A stretch of DNA of 61,687 nt from Deltaproteobacteria bacterium (GTDB lineage Bacteria; Desulfobacterota; Desulfuromonadia; Geobacterales; JAJYBI01), in the NCBI GenBank assembly GCA_021779095.1, contig JAJYBI010000022.1:1-61687 (forward strand). The letters are read 5' to 3'. Below the pieces are notes generated by a model. The model was not told where the DNA came from. It was given only the letters and a program-made list of their open reading frames with translations, and did not search any database. A program made the position numbers and the translations under genes. Shown piece after piece: positions 60,340 through 61,687 of the stretch (its first letter is position 1; every line of letters begins with the position of its first letter).

Positions 60340-61687
60340 ATATCAGGCCCTTGAAAAACCCGCCGATTGAGCGGCTAAGCTCCTCTTGAGGGGCAAAATC
60401 TGGTAACTGATTCGATTTATTCGCTAAAACTATGCTCTTTGAAATTCGTTTTTGCCGCTTTGGCGGCCGGTTTTGCACCTTTGAGGCACATTTCCCCCGC
60501 TTCAGGTGACACCAACCCCTAAGTTGCGCATTCGGACCAGATTATATGCTGTCACTGCCAGGGTGAAGTGCCAGTCGATCTTCGTCACGCCCCGGTAGCG
60601 GGTCTTGCGGAACAACCCCACCGTCTTCAGCCAGCCGAAGACCTCTTCAATCCGTTTGCGGAACTTCTGGCTCGCTGCGTAGTTTTGGTGCCGGGTGGTA
60701 CGGCCATCTATTGCTGATCCGCCTTTTTTCTTTGGGTTCTGCGTGACGTGAGGCGTCACCCTTATCTCCCGCATCGCCTTGACGAAACCTTCGGTATCGT
60801 AGTTCTTGTCAGCGGCAATGGTTATGCGACGCTTGCGGGAAGCCGTCTTGCCGAGCATTGCCTTGGCGGTTTCGCGCTCGGCATATCCATCCGCTTGCGT
60901 AACGCGGCTCATGACCACCAGCCCATTGAGATTCTCAGTAAGCAGATGTGCCGCAAAGGAAAGCCGCGGTTCCTGATTGTAGCTCTTACGGTACAGCCTC
61001 GCTTCGGAATCGGTGGTTGAGGCATGGGTTTCGTTGGAGAGCTTCTCGCCTTTGAAGTCCCGCCCTGCATTCCTGCCGGTTGGTGAGTCTTGGTCGTCGT
61101 CTTTTGGCTTGAAGCTCTTGAGTGAGGCCCACGCCTGTATGAGTGTGCCGTCAACGCTGAAGTGATCTTTGGAAAGGATCTTCTTGCGTTTGGCCTGCTC
61201 CAGCACTTCCGCCAGGAAGCGGGTGGCCACGTCGGTTTCGATCAGCCGTTCCTGGTTCGTGCTGAAGCTGGAATGGTCCCAGATAGGTTCGTCGAGAGTG
61301 AGTCCCAGAAACCAGCGGAACAGAATGCTGAAGTGGATCTGTTCCACCAGCTTTACGTTGCTGGGAATCGAGTACAATACCTGCAGCAGCATGGACTTCA
61401 GCAACCGCTCCGGCGGGATAGAAGGCCGTCCGGTGTGGGAGTACATCTGGTTGAACACCGGCGATAGATTCTCCAGAGCCGCATCGACCATCTGCCGGAT
61501 TGGCCGCAACGGATGGTCCTTGGGGACAAAGGACTCCGGCGAGACATACACGAACAGGGCATCGGACTGTTCTTTAAAACCGCGCATATTCATTCTCCTG
61601 CAATATCAAAGAGTTATGCGCCGCATAATAGCATAAAATCAGTCAAAAGTGGTCGTAAATATAGTGAGTTTTTCAAAGACCTGATAT
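60340..61687. mobile_element. IS5-type insertion sequence, complete to the window edge
   Basis: Terminal inverted repeats: ATATCAGGCCCTTGAAAAAC from 60340 and, on the reverse strand, ATATCAGGTCTTTGAAAAAC ending at the last base, 61687. The 1348-bp unit holds one transposase gene. A target duplication cannot be read because the right flank lies outside the window. The left end may be a base or two further out. Confidence 0.85.
60502..61593 (-). CDS. IS5-family DDE transposase
   Basis: 363 aa, intact. DDE residues lie in HFSVDGTLIQAW, AADKNYDT and RIEEVFGWLK. The N-terminal region (HPLRPIRQMVDAALENLSPV, then GRPSIPPERLLKSMLLQVLY) is typical of this IS5 group. It would cut and paste the element. 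Confidence 0.92.
   Translation of the reverse strand: MNMRGFKEQSDALFVYVSPESFVPKDHPLRPIRQMVDAALENLSPVFNQMYSHTGRPSIPPERLLKSMLLQVLYSIPSNVKLVEQIHFSILFRWFLGLTLDEPIWDHSSFSTNQERLIETDVATRFLAEVLEQAKRKKILSKDHFSVDGTLIQAWASLKSFKPKDDDQDSPTGRNAGRDFKGEKLSNETHASTTDSEARLYRKSYNQEPRLSFAAHLLTENLNGLVVMSRVTQADGYAERETAKAMLGKTASRKRRITIAADKNYDTEGFVKAMREIRVTPHVTQNPKKKGGSAIDGRTTRHQNYAASQKFRKRIEEVFGWLKTVGLFRKTRYRGVTKIDWHFTLAVTAYNLVRMRNLGVGVT

Noticed and set aside
1..61687. tRNA, rRNA, CRISPR arrays and known riboswitches such as GEMM
   Set aside because: I read the intergenic regions for cloverleaf ends, spaced direct repeats and the GEMM core and saw none; a covariance-model scan would be needed to exclude them fully.

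Overview
The window looks like a piece of chromosome from a member of the Geobacteraceae (Geobacter or a close relative). It is GC-rich and carries several multiheme c-type cytochromes. Three sets match the named electron-transfer machinery of Geobacter sulfurreducens: an OmbB-OmaB-OmcB type porin-cytochrome operon, and the inner-membrane quinol oxidases CbcL, CbcSTU and ImcH. The species assignment is inference from gene content. The rest is mostly housekeeping genes.

Layout. 0-6 kb: two related triheme-type cytochromes (one cut by the window edge) flank hpt, an SDR-type dehydratase/epimerase and small unknown genes; an M23 peptidase, a GDSL esterase and a ferritin-like protein follow. 6-16 kb: a sensor kinase, a nonaheme cytochrome, a U32 (RlhA/TrhP-like) protein, hslO, a ygbA homologue behind a CRP/FNR (HcpR-type) palindrome, a ferredoxin-like protein and a 2-Cys peroxiredoxin. 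16-23 kb: a DUF3108 protein and the porin-cytochrome operon ombB-omaB-omcB on the minus strand, with a decayed receiver-domain fragment upstream. 23-37 kb: a family B DNA polymerase, two TIGR04073-type proteins, a lysine-rich exported protein with a sigma-54-like promoter, a TIGR03960-type radical SAM fusion, rng, purT, a HAD hydrolase, aroF, a class V aminotransferase and a LysR regulator. 38-46.5 kb: CbcL, CbcSTU and ImcH homologues within 8.4 kb. 46.5-60 kb: glgA, a nucleotidyltransferase/phosphomutase fusion, a response regulator with its kinase, tatA, a Cache/PAS kinase, uvrB with an insertion, and an MBL-fold protein. 60.3 kb to the end: an intact IS5-type element next to a frameshifted gene.

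How the genes work together. The porin-cytochrome complex would move electrons through the outer membrane, and the three quinol oxidases would feed periplasmic cytochromes from the menaquinol pool at different potentials, so this region joins both ends of an extracellular electron transfer chain. The rest is nucleotide salvage and purine synthesis, aromatic amino acid synthesis, glycogen and polysaccharide synthesis, DNA repair and signalling.

Most notable. (1) Upstream of aroF (DAHP synthase) is a 27-codon ORF with ten aromatic codons out of fourteen, followed by mutually exclusive hairpins: a textbook-like attenuator. (2) A GC-rich palindromic element of about 110 bp occurs three times, twice inside protein-coding genes (uvrB and the U32 gene) without breaking the reading frame. 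(3) Three inner-membrane quinol oxidases lie together. No tRNA, rRNA or CRISPR array was seen.
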